Numbered from the stretch's first letter, positions 17,705 to 26,731 are shown. The stretch: DNA of 44,075 bases from Ruminococcus sp. Zagget11 (GCA_001941135.1 MSHL01000002.1:1-44075), one strand, 5' to 3'. A program made the numbers and translations. The notes: a model not told the origin generated them from the sequence alone.

Positions 17705-18496
17705 TTAAAAATGACAGTGACCGCCCGTGGTTTCAACAGGCGCACAGGTAAGCATATAATCCCTATTGCAGATATATCCCTTATCGGCGAGTATATTCTC
17801 TATTGTTTTACGTGCTGTTTCGGGAGTGTTATTTTCTTGGGATAAATGACCGAGTATAATTTCCGTTGTACCCCCTGCCACAAGCCTTGCAACCAATTCA
17901 CCGCATTCTCTGTTCGAGAGGTGACCCTGATCAGAACGTATACGTCTTTTCAATTCCGTCGGGTAGGATCCCAACCGCAGCATTTCCTCATCATAATTTG
18001 CTTCCAAAACCACAGCGGAGCAACCGTTCAGTCCGGCTAATACCTCATCGCTTACAAAGCCTAAATCAGTACACAGCGCACAGCTTTCACCGCTGTCAAA
18101 GGTTACTCTGTATCCGCACGGACTTACAGCATCATGAGATATAGAAAAGCTGTTTACAAGGATTTCATCGATTTTTACCGATTGGCTTTCAACGTTAAAG
18201 CAGCGGGTTTCGGAATTGATACATTCCCTGTCGGCAAGCAGACGAAGTGTTTCCGTCCGCGAGCATACGGGTATATCGTTATTCTTGGCTAAAACACGAA
18301 GTCCCGAAATATGATCCGTATGTTCATGGGTGATAAATACAGCTTTCACCGCTTCCATAGACAGACCGTTTATATCAAGTGCCCTTCGCAGTCGCGAATA
18401 TGAAACACCGCAGTCGATAAGTATTCCGCTTTTGCTGCTGCCAATGTAATAGGAATTGCCCTTGCTTGATGAAAAAAGCGGGTATATTCTCGGCAT
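17705..18496 (-). CDS. MBL-fold metallo-hydrolase, YycJ/WalJ-like
   Basis: A 263-aa metallo-beta-lactamase-fold protein with the metal motif THEHTDHISGL (H-x-H-x-D-H), a later EANYDEEMLRLG region and the C-terminal ligand in ILGHLSQENN. It opens with SSSKGNSYYIGSSKSGILID, typical of the YycJ/WalJ group, which are putative nucleases linked to cell-wall or DNA metabolism. It has a GGAG ribosome binding site and lies at the end of the proBA run. The exact substrate is not known for the family. Confidence 0.88.
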   Translation of the reverse strand: MPRIYPLFSSSKGNSYYIGSSKSGILIDCGVSYSRLRRALDINGLSMEAVKAVFITHEHTDHISGLRVLAKNNDIPVCSRTETLRLLADRECINSETRCFNVESQSVKIDEILVNSFSISHDAVSPCGYRVTFDSGESCALCTDLGFVSDEVLAGLNGCSAVVLEANYDEEMLRLGSYPTELKRRIRSDQGHLSNRECGELVARLVAGGTTEIILGHLSQENNTPETARKTIENILADKGYICNRDYMLTCAPVETTGGHCHF

Positions 18497-18511
18497 TATT
18501 TATCTGCTCCT

Positions 18512-19354
18512 TTAAAAATCCTCATCGATTACTGTTTCGTATTGCCTGATAGCGGTTATTATATAGCTGTCGCCGCTTTCGGTTAAGGTGTACTCAACGT
18601 ATTTTTCCGGTTCGGGAGTTTCCGATGAGGTTTGCGCAAGCCATGACGGGGTGGGGGAGATATAACCCACAGTTAAGGTGTATACATTTCCGCTTTTGGT
18701 AATTTCCGTGACGGTGGGGGAGTAGGAGAAATATTTCGGATTTGAGGGTATTCGGTAGGAGCTTGATTCCTCATCATAGTAAAATGACAGATCAATTGAC
18801 GCTATAGTGGTATGCTCGATAGTCAGTCCCGCACCGAACAGCTTCACGGCGTGCTGCTCAATTTCAACCTCCGGTACAATGATATAATCAAATTCGGTTT
18901 CGTATTTGCTCTGATCCTCGTACAGAATAATATCCCAGATAGCCGCCGATATAACCGTTTCGTTTTTCATTCGCTGTGACGCGTCAAATGGTGCGGGGTC
19001 ACATATTACCACAGGGTAAATAAAGTCCGCAAACTCATTTTTCTGCTTTGTGTTGTTGACTATATCTCCCACAAATCCGATTATATATCCAACAGTGCAG
19101 ATAATTCCTATGGCGGACATTACCATAACAAACAAACCGATAATAAAATGGTTTTTATTCTCCGCTTTACCCTTGGCGGTATCGTTTTGCTCCTCGTCAA
19201 GTCCCGAAAGCTCGCTAAGCTCCGACAAATCCTCATTAAAAGCACTGTCAAGCATATCGATAATTTCGGCATTTTCGGCACGGTTGTCACTTTCCTTTCG
19301 GCGTTTGCTCTTTGGCTCAGCCGAATCCTTACTCTTTTCCTTGTTTTTATTCAT
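18512..19354 (-). CDS. Single-pass membrane protein of unknown function
   Basis: A 280-aa protein not assigned to a family. The first 60 residues are highly charged (Lys/Glu/Asp-rich, low complexity, with SELSELSGLDEEQ). One transmembrane segment follows at about residues 68-93 (IGLFVMVMSAIGIICTVGYI), then a roughly 185-aa soluble domain probably outside the cell, with a beta-rich C-terminus (VYTLTVGYISPTPSW). Positive charge before the membrane segment suggests an N-in orientation. It sits between proA and the MBL hydrolase with short gaps, so it is cotranscribed with them. No function can be given. Confidence 0.75.
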   Translation of the reverse strand: MNKNKEKSKDSAEPKSKRRKESDNRAENAEIIDMLDSAFNEDLSELSELSGLDEEQNDTAKGKAENKNHFIIGLFVMVMSAIGIICTVGYIIGFVGDIVNNTKQKNEFADFIYPVVICDPAPFDASQRMKNETVISAAIWDIILYEDQSKYETEFDYIIVPEVEIEQHAVKLFGAGLTIEHTTIASIDLSFYYDEESSSYRIPSNPKYFSYSPTVTEITKSGNVYTLTVGYISPTPSWLAQTSSETPEPEKYVEYTLTESGDSYIITAIRQYETVIDEDF

Positions 19355-19361
19355 AGGCGCA

Positions 19362-20609
19362 TTACCTTATCTGACCGTTTCCGTCTATGAGATACTTTGA
19401 GGAGGTAAGCTCCATAAGTCCCATAGGTCCTCTTGCGTGGATTTTCTGTGTGGATATTCCGATTTCAGCGCCAAACCCAAATTCTTCGCCGTCGGTGAAT
19501 CTGGTGGAGCAGTTTACATACACGCAGGCGGAATCTATCTCTTTCTTGAATTTTTCCGCATTTGTTAGGTTATCGGTAACTATGCACTCGGAATGTCCCG
19601 TGGAATATTTGTTAATATGTGCTATAGCCTCGTCCACGTCGGAAACAACCTTTACCGAAATAATATAATCGAGAAATTCCGTTGCATAATCCTCATCGGT
19701 TGCCGGGACTACACATTCACCGAGAATACGTCTTGTTTCCTCGCATCCCCTAATTTCAACATTATGCTCATCAAGCCTTTTCTTTACGGCAGGGAGAAGC
19801 TTTTCAGCTATATCCTTGTGTACAAGCAGGCTTTCTATGGCATTGCATACGGAGGGGCGCTGGGTTTTTCCGTTATCTATAATATTTACCGCCATTTCTA
19901 TATCAGCAGTGGCATCAGCATATACATGACAGTTACCTGTTCCCGTTTCAATTACAGGCACGGTTGCGTTTTGCGTTACTGCTTTAATCAGTCCCGCACC
20001 GCCTCTCGGTATCAGCAAATCAAGATATTTGCTGCACTTCATCAGTTCCGTGGTGACTTCCCTTGAAGTATTGTCAACAAATTGAACGCAATCAGCGGGC
20101 AGTCCCACGGTTTCTATGGCACTCCGAATAACCTCGCGTATCCGTTTGTTGGAATTATATGCCTCCTTGCCGCCCTTTAAAATGACTGCATTTCCTGTTT
20201 TCAGGCAGAGCGCAGCTGCATCAGCGGTAACATTGGGACGGGATTCGTAAATTATACCGATAACACCGATAGGCACACGAACCTTGGTTATTCTCATACC
20301 GTTGGGACGTACCGAGCCGCTTTCGATTACGCCAATAGGGTCGGTAAGCTTTGCAACAGAGAGCATACCGTTGGACATACCCTCAATTCTTGCATCTGTA
20401 AGCAGAAGTCTGTCCAGCATAATCTTGGGCATACCGTTTTTTTCGGCAGCATCAAGGTCAATGCGGTTCCCCTCCGTAATATATTCGGCTTTTTTCAAAA
20501 GAGCCTTTGCGGCTGCAATGAGAGCGTCATTTTTTTGCTTTGTTGAAGCTATAGCCAAGGACTGCTTTGCCTTTTGAGCTTTTGCGCCCAAATCTTCAAT
20601 GTAAGACAT
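19362..20609 (-). CDS. proA: Gamma-glutamyl phosphate reductase
   Basis: About 415 aa from the ATG at 20609, chosen because GGAGG lies 8 nt upstream; a GTG at 20615 is too close to it. The conserved segments VPIGVIGIIYESRPNVT and GNAVILKGGKEA and the catalytic cysteine region GKTQRPSVCNA are present, and the C-terminus has FGFGAEIGISTQKIHARGPM. It reduces gamma-glutamyl phosphate to glutamate-5-semialdehyde for proline synthesis. It follows proB by 11-17 bp. No proC is in the window. Confidence 0.94.
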   Translation of the reverse strand: MSYIEDLGAKAQKAKQSLAIASTKQKNDALIAAAKALLKKAEYITEGNRIDLDAAEKNGMPKIMLDRLLLTDARIEGMSNGMLSVAKLTDPIGVIESGSVRPNGMRITKVRVPIGVIGIIYESRPNVTADAAALCLKTGNAVILKGGKEAYNSNKRIREVIRSAIETVGLPADCVQFVDNTSREVTTELMKCSKYLDLLIPRGGAGLIKAVTQNATVPVIETGTGNCHVYADATADIEMAVNIIDNGKTQRPSVCNAIESLLVHKDIAEKLLPAVKKRLDEHNVEIRGCEETRRILGECVVPATDEDYATEFLDYIISVKVVSDVDEAIAHINKYSTGHSECIVTDNLTNAEKFKKEIDSACVYVNCSTRFTDGEEFGFGAEIGISTQKIHARGPMGLMELTSSKYLIDGNGQIR

Positions 20610-20626
20610 ATACACAACCTCCGTAA

Positions 20627-21415
20627 TTACTTAGCAATGAAAACAGTACCAATCTGTTTTCCGTCAAACAAATCGTAAAGAGTGTTCGGATTTCTTCCGT
20701 TAAGTATAGCCATGTCAAATCCCGACAGTGTTGCAATTTCAGCGGCGGTGATTTTGGTAATCATACCGCCTGAACCCAGTGCTGAGCCCGCTCCGCCCGC
20801 AAGTCCTCTGATATGGTCGTTTATTTCCGTGACAATAGGTATCAGTTTGGCATCGGGGTTTGTATGGGGATCACTGTCAAAAAGACCGTCAATATCTGAC
20901 AAAATCACGAGCAAATCTGCTTTACAGTATATACCGACCTGTGCGGCAAGGGTATCGTTTTCACCAAACTCCAGCTCCAATTCATCGATTGCAACGGTGT
21001 CGTTTTCGTTTACTATCGGAATAATACGCTTGTCAATAAGCTTTTCAAATGTGTTTTCAACATTATTCTTTCGGGGGGTTTCTATTATGTATTTAGTCAT
21101 GAGTATCTGAGCCACATTGACATTGTATTCGCCGAAAAGCTTATCATAAAGGTACATAAGCTCACATTGTCCCACAGCGGCACAAGCCTGCTTCGTCTGG
21201 GTGTCGGAGGGCTTTGTGCGGCAGCCCATTTTATCCATTCCCAAGCTTACAGCACCGGAGGACACGAGGATTATTTCCAGTCCGCTGTTCTGTAAATCGG
21301 AAAGAACCTTAACAAGCCTTTCCATACGTCTGATATTTACCTTACCTGTTTTGTGGGTAAGAGTAGATGTTCCAACCTTGACAACTACACGTTTCTTTGA
21401 GGATATATCGTACAT
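20627..21415 (-). CDS. proB: Glutamate 5-kinase, short form without PUA domain
   Basis: A 262-aa amino-acid kinase. It has VVKVGTSTLTH near the N-terminus, ILVSSGAVSLG, IPIVNENDTVAIDE, LLVILSDIDGLFD and GSGGMITKITAAEIA. It phosphorylates glutamate to start proline synthesis. Many ProB proteins carry a further 100-aa PUA domain; its absence here is a common variant. Position directly upstream of proA supports the assignment. Confidence 0.94.
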   Translation of the reverse strand: MYDISSKKRVVVKVGTSTLTHKTGKVNIRRMERLVKVLSDLQNSGLEIILVSSGAVSLGMDKMGCRTKPSDTQTKQACAAVGQCELMYLYDKLFGEYNVNVAQILMTKYIIETPRKNNVENTFEKLIDKRIIPIVNENDTVAIDELELEFGENDTLAAQVGIYCKADLLVILSDIDGLFDSDPHTNPDAKLIPIVTEINDHIRGLAGGAGSALGSGGMITKITAAEIATLSGFDMAILNGRNPNTLYDLFDGKQIGTVFIAK

Positions 21416-21436
21416 TTTTCATCACCATTATTATAA

Positions 21437-22384
21437 TCAGTTTACTTTGTTCTGCGGTTTGTTTTCGATATAGCACCGCAAATTTTCCGCAGCAATGTCA
21501 ACGGCACGCTGTCTTGTCTGAACGGGCGCCCAAGAAACGTGGGGTGTAATAATGCAATTTCTCGCAGTCATCAGAGGATTGCCCTCCAACATAGGCTCAC
21601 GGGAAATAACATCCACGGCAGCACCCGCAATAACGCCGCTGTTAAGCGCAAGGGTAAGATCCTCTTCATTTACCACAGGACCTCTTGCGGTATTTATAAG
21701 TATAGCCGTCGGCTTGCAAAGCTTTAGCATTTCCATATTTACAAGACCGTCTGTTTGTGGAGTAAGCGGGCAGTGGAGAGTAATAAAATCCGAGTTTGCG
21801 AACAGCTGCTCCCGAGAGCAGAAAGTAACTCCCTCAAACTGCTGCGGTGTTCGGGTGCAGGCAAGTATTTTCATACCGAAAGCCTTTCCCACACGGGCAA
21901 CGCTTTTGCCGATAGTGCCGAAGCCCAAAATACCTAAGGTCATGCCCTCAAGCTCAAATGTAGGTATTTTAAAGTAGGAGAATGTTTCCGAATTGATCCA
22001 ACCGCCATTGTGAACATCATCATTATACTCCGCGGTGCGGCAGGCAAAATGGAGTACATAGGAAAATACCTGCTGCGTTACTGCCGATGTAGAATAGTTG
22101 GGAACATTGCACACTGTGATACCGTGTTCCGCCGCAGCTTTTATATCGACATTGTTGTAGCCTGTTGCGCAAAGTCCTATATATTTAAGGTTAGGGCAGC
22201 TCTCTATTATTTCCCTGTCAAATACGGTTTTATTGATAATCGCAGCCTCAACGCCCTCTAATCTTTCGACAATTTCGCTTTGCTTGGTAAGGGGATATGC
22301 TTTTACCTCTCCCAATCTGTAAAAGGCGTCCAATGAAACATCATTGGCGGAAACTGTTTTCGTTTCAAGCAGTGCTATTTTCAT
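21437..22384 (-). CDS. D-2-hydroxyacid dehydrogenase (glycerate dehydrogenase-like)
   Basis: A 315-aa NAD-dependent enzyme. Visible are the substrate-domain motif GLCATGYNNVDIKAAAE, the nucleotide motif LGILGFGTIGKSVARVG, the catalytic Arg region NTARGPVVNEEDL, the Glu in DVISREP and the His in ITPHVSWAP. Length and motif order match HprA/glycerate or 2-ketoacid reductases. The precise substrate cannot be told from sequence. It lies upstream of proB on the same strand with a 21-bp gap and has its own AAAGGAAG ribosome binding site. Confidence 0.88.
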   Translation of the reverse strand: MKIALLETKTVSANDVSLDAFYRLGEVKAYPLTKQSEIVERLEGVEAAIINKTVFDREIIESCPNLKYIGLCATGYNNVDIKAAAEHGITVCNVPNYSTSAVTQQVFSYVLHFACRTAEYNDDVHNGGWINSETFSYFKIPTFELEGMTLGILGFGTIGKSVARVGKAFGMKILACTRTPQQFEGVTFCSREQLFANSDFITLHCPLTPQTDGLVNMEMLKLCKPTAILINTARGPVVNEEDLTLALNSGVIAGAAVDVISREPMLEGNPLMTARNCIITPHVSWAPVQTRQRAVDIAAENLRCYIENKPQNKVN

Positions 22385-22407
22385 GTAAAAGCACTTCCTT
22401 TCGGTAA

Positions 22408-22755
22408 TTATTCGGTAGTGCTGTCGTCGGTATCCTCGTTTTGTGGGGCGCTGTCGGCGTAATGCTGAGGCGGTTTGGATTGAGATGCCTTTTCCTCAAG
22501 CGCCTCTGCACGGGAAGCCCTTACCATGTCAATTACAGCAAGTATCAGCAGGATAAATTCCTCCAACCCCAGTATATAAAAGGTAGGCTTTGTATCTGTG
22601 GCATAGACAAGCAACGTGGAGGCAATTCCTATTATAAGCAGTATATGGTAATTATGCCTGCGGTAGATATAACAAAGAATGAGCAGAGCCACACTTACTA
22701 CCACAAATATGATGTGCGCGCTTAAGGGAAGTGGAAATCGGATATTTTCCGTCAT
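22408..22755 (-). CDS. Small multi-pass membrane protein, unknown
   Basis: About 115 aa from the ATG at 22755, which has AAAGGAG about 9 nt upstream; an ATG at 22776 lacks one. It has three hydrophobic segments in the first 85 residues (HIIFVVVSVALLILCYIY, ILLIIGIASTLLVYAT, LEEFILLILAVIDMV) and a polar, acidic C-terminal tail of about 35 residues. No family was recognised. It lies in the same-strand run before the dehydrogenase gene. Confidence 0.65.
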   Translation of the reverse strand: MTENIRFPLPLSAHIIFVVVSVALLILCYIYRRHNYHILLIIGIASTLLVYATDTKPTFYILGLEEFILLILAVIDMVRASRAEALEEKASQSKPPQHYADSAPQNEDTDDSTTE

Positions 22756-22833
22756 TATAAAAATCTCCTTTTGCAAAAATTACAACCGTTAGTATATCAT
22801 ATAAATATTAACTTTTCAACCAAAGAGTATTTA

Positions 22834-24090
22834 TCATCCTTCAAAAATTCGCTTGCATATTCCTTCCGCTTTCGTGTAAATGTCTTCAATATCCTCGCCA
22901 ATGAAAAATTCGCCGTTTTTGTAAAGAATTTTTCCGTTTACGGCGGTAAGCATTACATTGCTCTTTGAGCCGCTGTATACTATATTTTTAAGGATATTGT
23001 TTCGCGGCCGCATATTTGGCGAATGCATATCTATTACCGTAAAGTCCGCCAAATAGCCTGCTTCTATTCTGCCGCAGCGGTCAAGTCCCATTGCCCTTGC
23101 ACCGCCCTCGCAGGCAGCACGAAGTACAGTTTGTGCGGGCATTGCCGCCGCATCGTCCTTGTCCAGCTTTTGCAGCACAGTCATAAGGTACATTTCTCTA
23201 AACATATCCAGTGCGTTGTTGCTTGCCGCACCGTCAGTACCGATAGCCAAATTAACACCTCTATCGGTAAATTTATCAAGCTTTGCAATTCCGCTGGCAA
23301 GCTTGGAGTTACTGCACGGACAGGTGACAGCGGTCATATTATGCCTGCGGAAAATATCAGCATCTTCATCGTTTACATGGACGCAGTGAAATCCGCCGCC
23401 GCCGTACTCAAACATACCAATGCTGTCCATCAGCTTGGTTGGTGTCATGCCATAGCGTTCTATACAACCCTCAACCTCCGATTTGGTTTCACTGTTGTGA
23501 CACCAAACGGGAGCCTTGTATTTCTGCGAAAGAGCCGCTGCCTCCTTCATTTGTTCCATGGGAGTTGTATATTCCGCATGGAATCCTAGCTTAAAGGTGA
23601 TAAGGTCGCTGACGTTATTTAAGGTAGTGTAATATTCTTCTAAATTTTCAAGCTTTGCTCCGCAGAATGTGCAGCGAAATCCCGTGTCAACAAATGCCTT
23701 TACCGCCGTATCGGGGAAGAAATACATATCAAAGCAGGAGGTTATTCCGCTTGTGAGGTATTCCGCAACAGCCAGCTTGCAAAGTACGTATATATCTTCG
23801 GGAGTGAGCTTATCCTCGTTGGGAAAAACGTCATCCTTAAGCCAGCTGTGCAGGGGAAGATCGTCCGCATAGCTGCGCAGGAAGGCCATTGCGGAATGAG
23901 TGTGGGCATTGCAGAAGCCGGGCAGTATTAGGTTTCCTTTAAGGTCAATTACCCTGTCATAGACCTTGTCATTGTCATTTGGTGTATCTCCCACGTAGAC
24001 AATGGAATTACCCTCAACAATAACACAGCCCTCACTGATTGTCATATTGTCAAGGGACGGTATAAGTGCATTTGTCAGCTTGATATTCAT
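22834..24090 (-). CDS. Amidohydrolase, MtaD/SsnA-type deaminase family
   Basis: About 418 aa from the ATG at 24090 (GGAGTGG just upstream); a longer open frame to 24201 runs through the promoter. It is a metal-dependent hydrolase with the HxH motif in LPGFCNAHTHSAMAFLR, a later His in KLGFHAEYT, the His in HCVHVNDED and the Asp in LAIGTDGAASNN, followed by the C-terminal composite domain. This pattern fits S-adenosylhomocysteine/5-methylthioadenosine or guanine-type deaminases. Given the sulfur region nearby, MTA/SAH deamination is an attractive but unproved role. Confidence 0.87.
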   Translation of the reverse strand: MNIKLTNALIPSLDNMTISEGCVIVEGNSIVYVGDTPNDNDKVYDRVIDLKGNLILPGFCNAHTHSAMAFLRSYADDLPLHSWLKDDVFPNEDKLTPEDIYVLCKLAVAEYLTSGITSCFDMYFFPDTAVKAFVDTGFRCTFCGAKLENLEEYYTTLNNVSDLITFKLGFHAEYTTPMEQMKEAAALSQKYKAPVWCHNSETKSEVEGCIERYGMTPTKLMDSIGMFEYGGGGFHCVHVNDEDADIFRRHNMTAVTCPCSNSKLASGIAKLDKFTDRGVNLAIGTDGAASNNALDMFREMYLMTVLQKLDKDDAAAMPAQTVLRAACEGGARAMGLDRCGRIEAGYLADFTVIDMHSPNMRPRNNILKNIVYSGSKSNVMLTAVNGKILYKNGEFFIGEDIEDIYTKAEGICKRIFEG

Positions 24091-24130
24091 ATATTCCACT
24101 CCTATAATATCAGTGTGTTTAACCTTTACT

Positions 24131-24159
24131 ATTATATCATTATGAGTATAGGTTGTCAA
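24131..24159 (-). promoter_or_regulatory. Amidohydrolase promoter
   Basis: Minus-strand TTGACA (24154-24159), 17-bp spacer, TATAAT (24131-24136). A half-site ATATTCCAC of the PadR operator type lies at 24091-24099, over the ribosome binding site. Confidence 0.78.
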
Positions 24160-24194
24160 GTGAAATTCAGACGTAAATTTCCTTATATTACCCC

Positions 24195-24256
24195 TTGACA
24201 ATATTCCACAAGTGGAGTATAATAGTAAGCAGGGTAATATTCTACTTGTGGAATAT
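24195..24256 (+). promoter_or_regulatory. padR promoter with two palindromic operators
   Basis: TTGACA (24195-24200), 17-bp spacer, TATAAT (24218-24223). The spacer is an operator: 24201-24220 fits ATATTCCAC-NN-GTGGAATAT with one arm mismatch. A second copy lies at 24237-24256, also with one mismatch, after the start. Their position predicts direct repression, most simply by the PadR protein encoded next. Confidence 0.8.
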
Positions 24257-24268
24257 AGGAGGAATATA

Positions 24269-24811
24269 ATGCTAAAGCATGGGATACTTGGACTGCTTAA
24301 TTACCATGATATGACAGGCTATGCAATCAAGGAGGTATTTGACAATTCGCTGAATTTCTTTTGGACGGCGCAGACAAGCCAGATTTACAGGGAGCTGCAG
24401 GGCCTTAGGAAAAACGGTATGGTTACTATGACCATGATTGAACAGGAGGGTAAACCCGACAAAAAGGTTTGCAGCATTACGGAAAAGGGAAGAAAGGAGC
24501 TTATGACATGGCTTTCACAGGGAGGGCTTACCGTTGAGTCAAGGTCGCCGCTTTTGATGAAGGTATTCTTCTTGGGAGAACGATCACCGCAGGAAAATAT
24601 TGAATGTTTCAGGAAATTCCGCTCGTCCTGTGAGGAATTCCTAAAATCACTTGAATCGGTGGAGGAAACCATAGACCTTTTTGAGAACATTATACAGAAT
24701 AGGGAAAAATCAGCCTATTGGCAGATGACGTTGAACTTGGGACGGAAAAACATGAGAATGTATATTGAATGGGCGGACGAATGTATAGCACGAATGGAGG
24801 AAATGATATGA
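24269..24811 (+). CDS. PadR-family transcriptional regulator
   Basis: A 180-aa PadR protein (long subfamily). The winged helix is in HGILGLLNYHDMTGYAIKE, SQIYRELQGLRKNGMV and KKVCSITEKGRKEL; a C-terminal helical dimerisation domain of about 90 residues follows (EECFRKF-like, then LGRKNMRMYIEWADECI). ATG 24269 has GGAGG 7 nt upstream. It is translationally coupled (ATGA) to the flavodoxin-fusion gene. The twin palindromes in its promoter suggest autorepression relieved by a small, probably lipophilic or aromatic, ligand, as is usual for PadR; the ligand is unknown. Confidence 0.9.
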   Translation: MLKHGILGLLNYHDMTGYAIKEVFDNSLNFFWTAQTSQIYRELQGLRKNGMVTMTMIEQEGKPDKKVCSITEKGRKELMTWLSQGGLTVESRSPLLMKVFFLGERSPQENIECFRKFRSSCEEFLKSLESVEETIDLFENIIQNREKSAYWQMTLNLGRKNMRMYIEWADECIARMEEMI

Positions 24812-26432
24812 AAATACTTGTAATTAACGGCAGTCCGAAAGGGGAGAGAAGTAATACCTATAAATTGACAAGGGCATTTCTTGACGGGATAAAATCTGTT
24901 CATGGCGATGATACGGAAATAGCTGTACTTGATGTAAATAAGCTGAACATCAAGTCGTGTCTTGGCTGCTTTGCCTGTTGGGACAAAACTCCCGGCAGGT
25001 GCTGTATAAGCGATGATATGCAGGGAGTAATTGAAAAGCTGCTTTGGGCGGATATTACCGTATGGAGCTTTCCACTGTATTATTTCAATGTTCCCGGTAA
25101 GCTAAAGTGCCTTATCGACCGACAGCTGCCCATGATTTTGCCGTTTATGAACACCGACACTGTCGGCGGAGGACACCCCACGCGCTATGATATGAGCGGC
25201 AAAAAAAACCGTCATTATATCCACCTGCGGCTTTTACACCGCAGAAAGCAACTATGAAAGCGTTACTGCAATGTTTGACCACATCTGCGGTAAGGGCAAT
25301 TATACCGCTGTTTTCTGCGGTCAGGGCGAGCTTTTTAGGGTTAAGGAGCTTTCGCAGAGAACAGAGGAATATCTGGGCTTTATCCGTACAGCGGGTAAGG
25401 AGTATATAAGCGGCGGAATATCTGCTGACACCCGTGATAAGCTAAATACGCTTTTGTATCCCCGTGACGTTTTTGAGCGAATGGCAGACGCCAGCTGGGG
25501 AATTGATACAAAGAGCGGTGAAAAGCAGGATGATTCCCTTGTATTCACCAAGCAGATGGCGGCAATGTACCGAAAGGAATCCTACGGCGGCAGGGATATT
25601 GTACTGGATATGCATTATACGGATATTGACAAAAAAATACCGTATCATTCTCGGAAAAGACGGCAGCAGAGTGACGGAGGATTTTTCGGGAGAATATACA
25701 ACCCTCATTGAAACACCCATAAGCGTGTGGAAAGCAATAGCTGTCGGAGAAATAAGCGGTACGGAGGCGATGGCAAAGCATATGTACTCGGTCAGCGGCG
25801 ATTTTGAAGTTATGATGAATTGGGATAATTACTTCGGTTCGGGTAAAAGTGAAAGTTCGACTTCAAATTCACCCGCTGCAAAAGAAAGCAAGACAAATAT
25901 GCTGCTGCTTCTCTTGCCATGGATGTTTTTCTGGATTTTTCCCGCAATAGACAGTGAATGGGGGACTATTCTATCTCTTGCGGTCTGCTTAATAGAGCCG
26001 TTAATCTTCTATAAAAGCAAAAAGACTCTTTACGACCTTATATCCTGTGCGGCGGCGGGATGCTGTTCTGTGGGCGTAATAATGGGCTTGCCAATCGGAA
26101 TAGTACAGCCTGTTTCATATTTTGCATTCGGTTTTATGTGGGCGATTACCTGTCTTATGAAGATACCGCTGACGGCATACTATTCAATGAACGATTACGG
26201 CGGAAACAAAGCCCTTGAAAACTCACTTTTTGTAACAACAAATCGCATCCTCACGGCAGTATGGGGGATTATGTATATATTATCGTCTGTATGGTCGTAC
26301 TTTTTAATGAAAACGGCACTGTCGCCCTATATCGGCTTAATAAACTCAATCCTGCCCATGCTTATAGGAATATTTACCGTATGGTTTCAGAAGTGGTATC
26401 CAAAAGCGGTGGCGGCAGGTAAAATTAAGTAG
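24808..26432 (+). CDS. Flavodoxin-like reductase / SCP2-like / membrane fusion, with two frame breaks
   Basis: Three regions in a row. First, an NAD(P)H-dependent FMN reductase/iron-sulfur-flavoprotein-type domain: MKILVINGSPKGERSNTY, then the cysteines of SCLGCFACWDKTPGRCC. Second, near residues 265-350, a small domain like SCP2 sterol carriers (EISGTEAMAKHMYSVSGDFE). Third, about five or six membrane segments to the end. Two breaks interrupt the frame, in A8 at 25201-25208 (seven restores GKKTVIISTCGFYTAESNYE) and in A7 at 25631-25637 (six restores DKKYRIILGKDG). Both corrections leave 540 aa with no stop, so the gene is probably intact. It forms a bicistron with padR. Substrate unknown; a membrane-bound quinone/lipid-like redox target is inference. 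Confidence 0.78.
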
Positions 26433-26451
26433 CCGTCGCAACCGTTACCCT

Positions 26452-26545
26452 AGGGAAACACCGCACAATAGCTTTTCGCAACCCTCTCAGTGGCGTATTT
26501 TCGAGGGTTGGAAAAGCTACCTATCGGATTGTGCAGTGTTACCCT
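26452..26545. mobile_element. MITE-like 94-bp palindromic element
   Basis: Terminal inverted repeats AGGGAAACACCGCACAAT (26452-26469) and ATTGTGCAGTGTTACCCT (26528-26545) match at 16 of 18 positions. Inside, a second pair of arms (26470-26486 and 26503-26518) continues the pairing with one bulge, so the whole unit folds into one hairpin. GTTACCCT also precedes the left end (26444-26451). There is no coding capacity and no T-run, so it is not a normal terminator. No clear target duplication was seen. Confidence 0.55.
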
Positions 26546-26571
26546 GACAATAAATGCGTTATAAATAACGT

Positions 26572-26594
26572 CCCCAAAGGAAAATCCTTTGGGG
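26572..26594 (+). terminator. Terminator after the flavodoxin-fusion gene
   Basis: Stem CCCCAAAGG (26572-26580)/CCTTTGGGG (26586-26594), 5-nt loop, followed by ATGCTTTTTGCTTTT. Confidence 0.82.
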
Positions 26595-26663
26595 ATGCTT
26601 TTTGCTTTTACGGGAATATATAAATCAACTCCTGTAAAATGACAAATTATGCGGCATAAATAC

Positions 26664-26731
26664 GATAAAATTTCATGAGATGTATAAGTAAATATTTTTT
26701 CGGGAATATTTACTGCATAAGAAATTTTATC
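26664..26731. promoter_or_regulatory. Nested inverted repeats upstream of the 26756 gene
   Basis: Outer arms GATAAAATTTC (26664-26674)/GAAATTTTATC (26721-26731) and inner arms AGTAAATATT (26687-26696)/AATATTTACT (26705-26714), all perfect. The unit ends 25 bp before the start codon. It could be a composite operator or an mRNA leader structure. No clear -35/-10 pair was found here. Confidence 0.55.

Noticed and set aside
24091..24201. N-terminal extension of the amidohydrolase
   Set aside because: It runs through the gene's own promoter; the ATG at 24090 has GGAGTGG upstream and fits family length.
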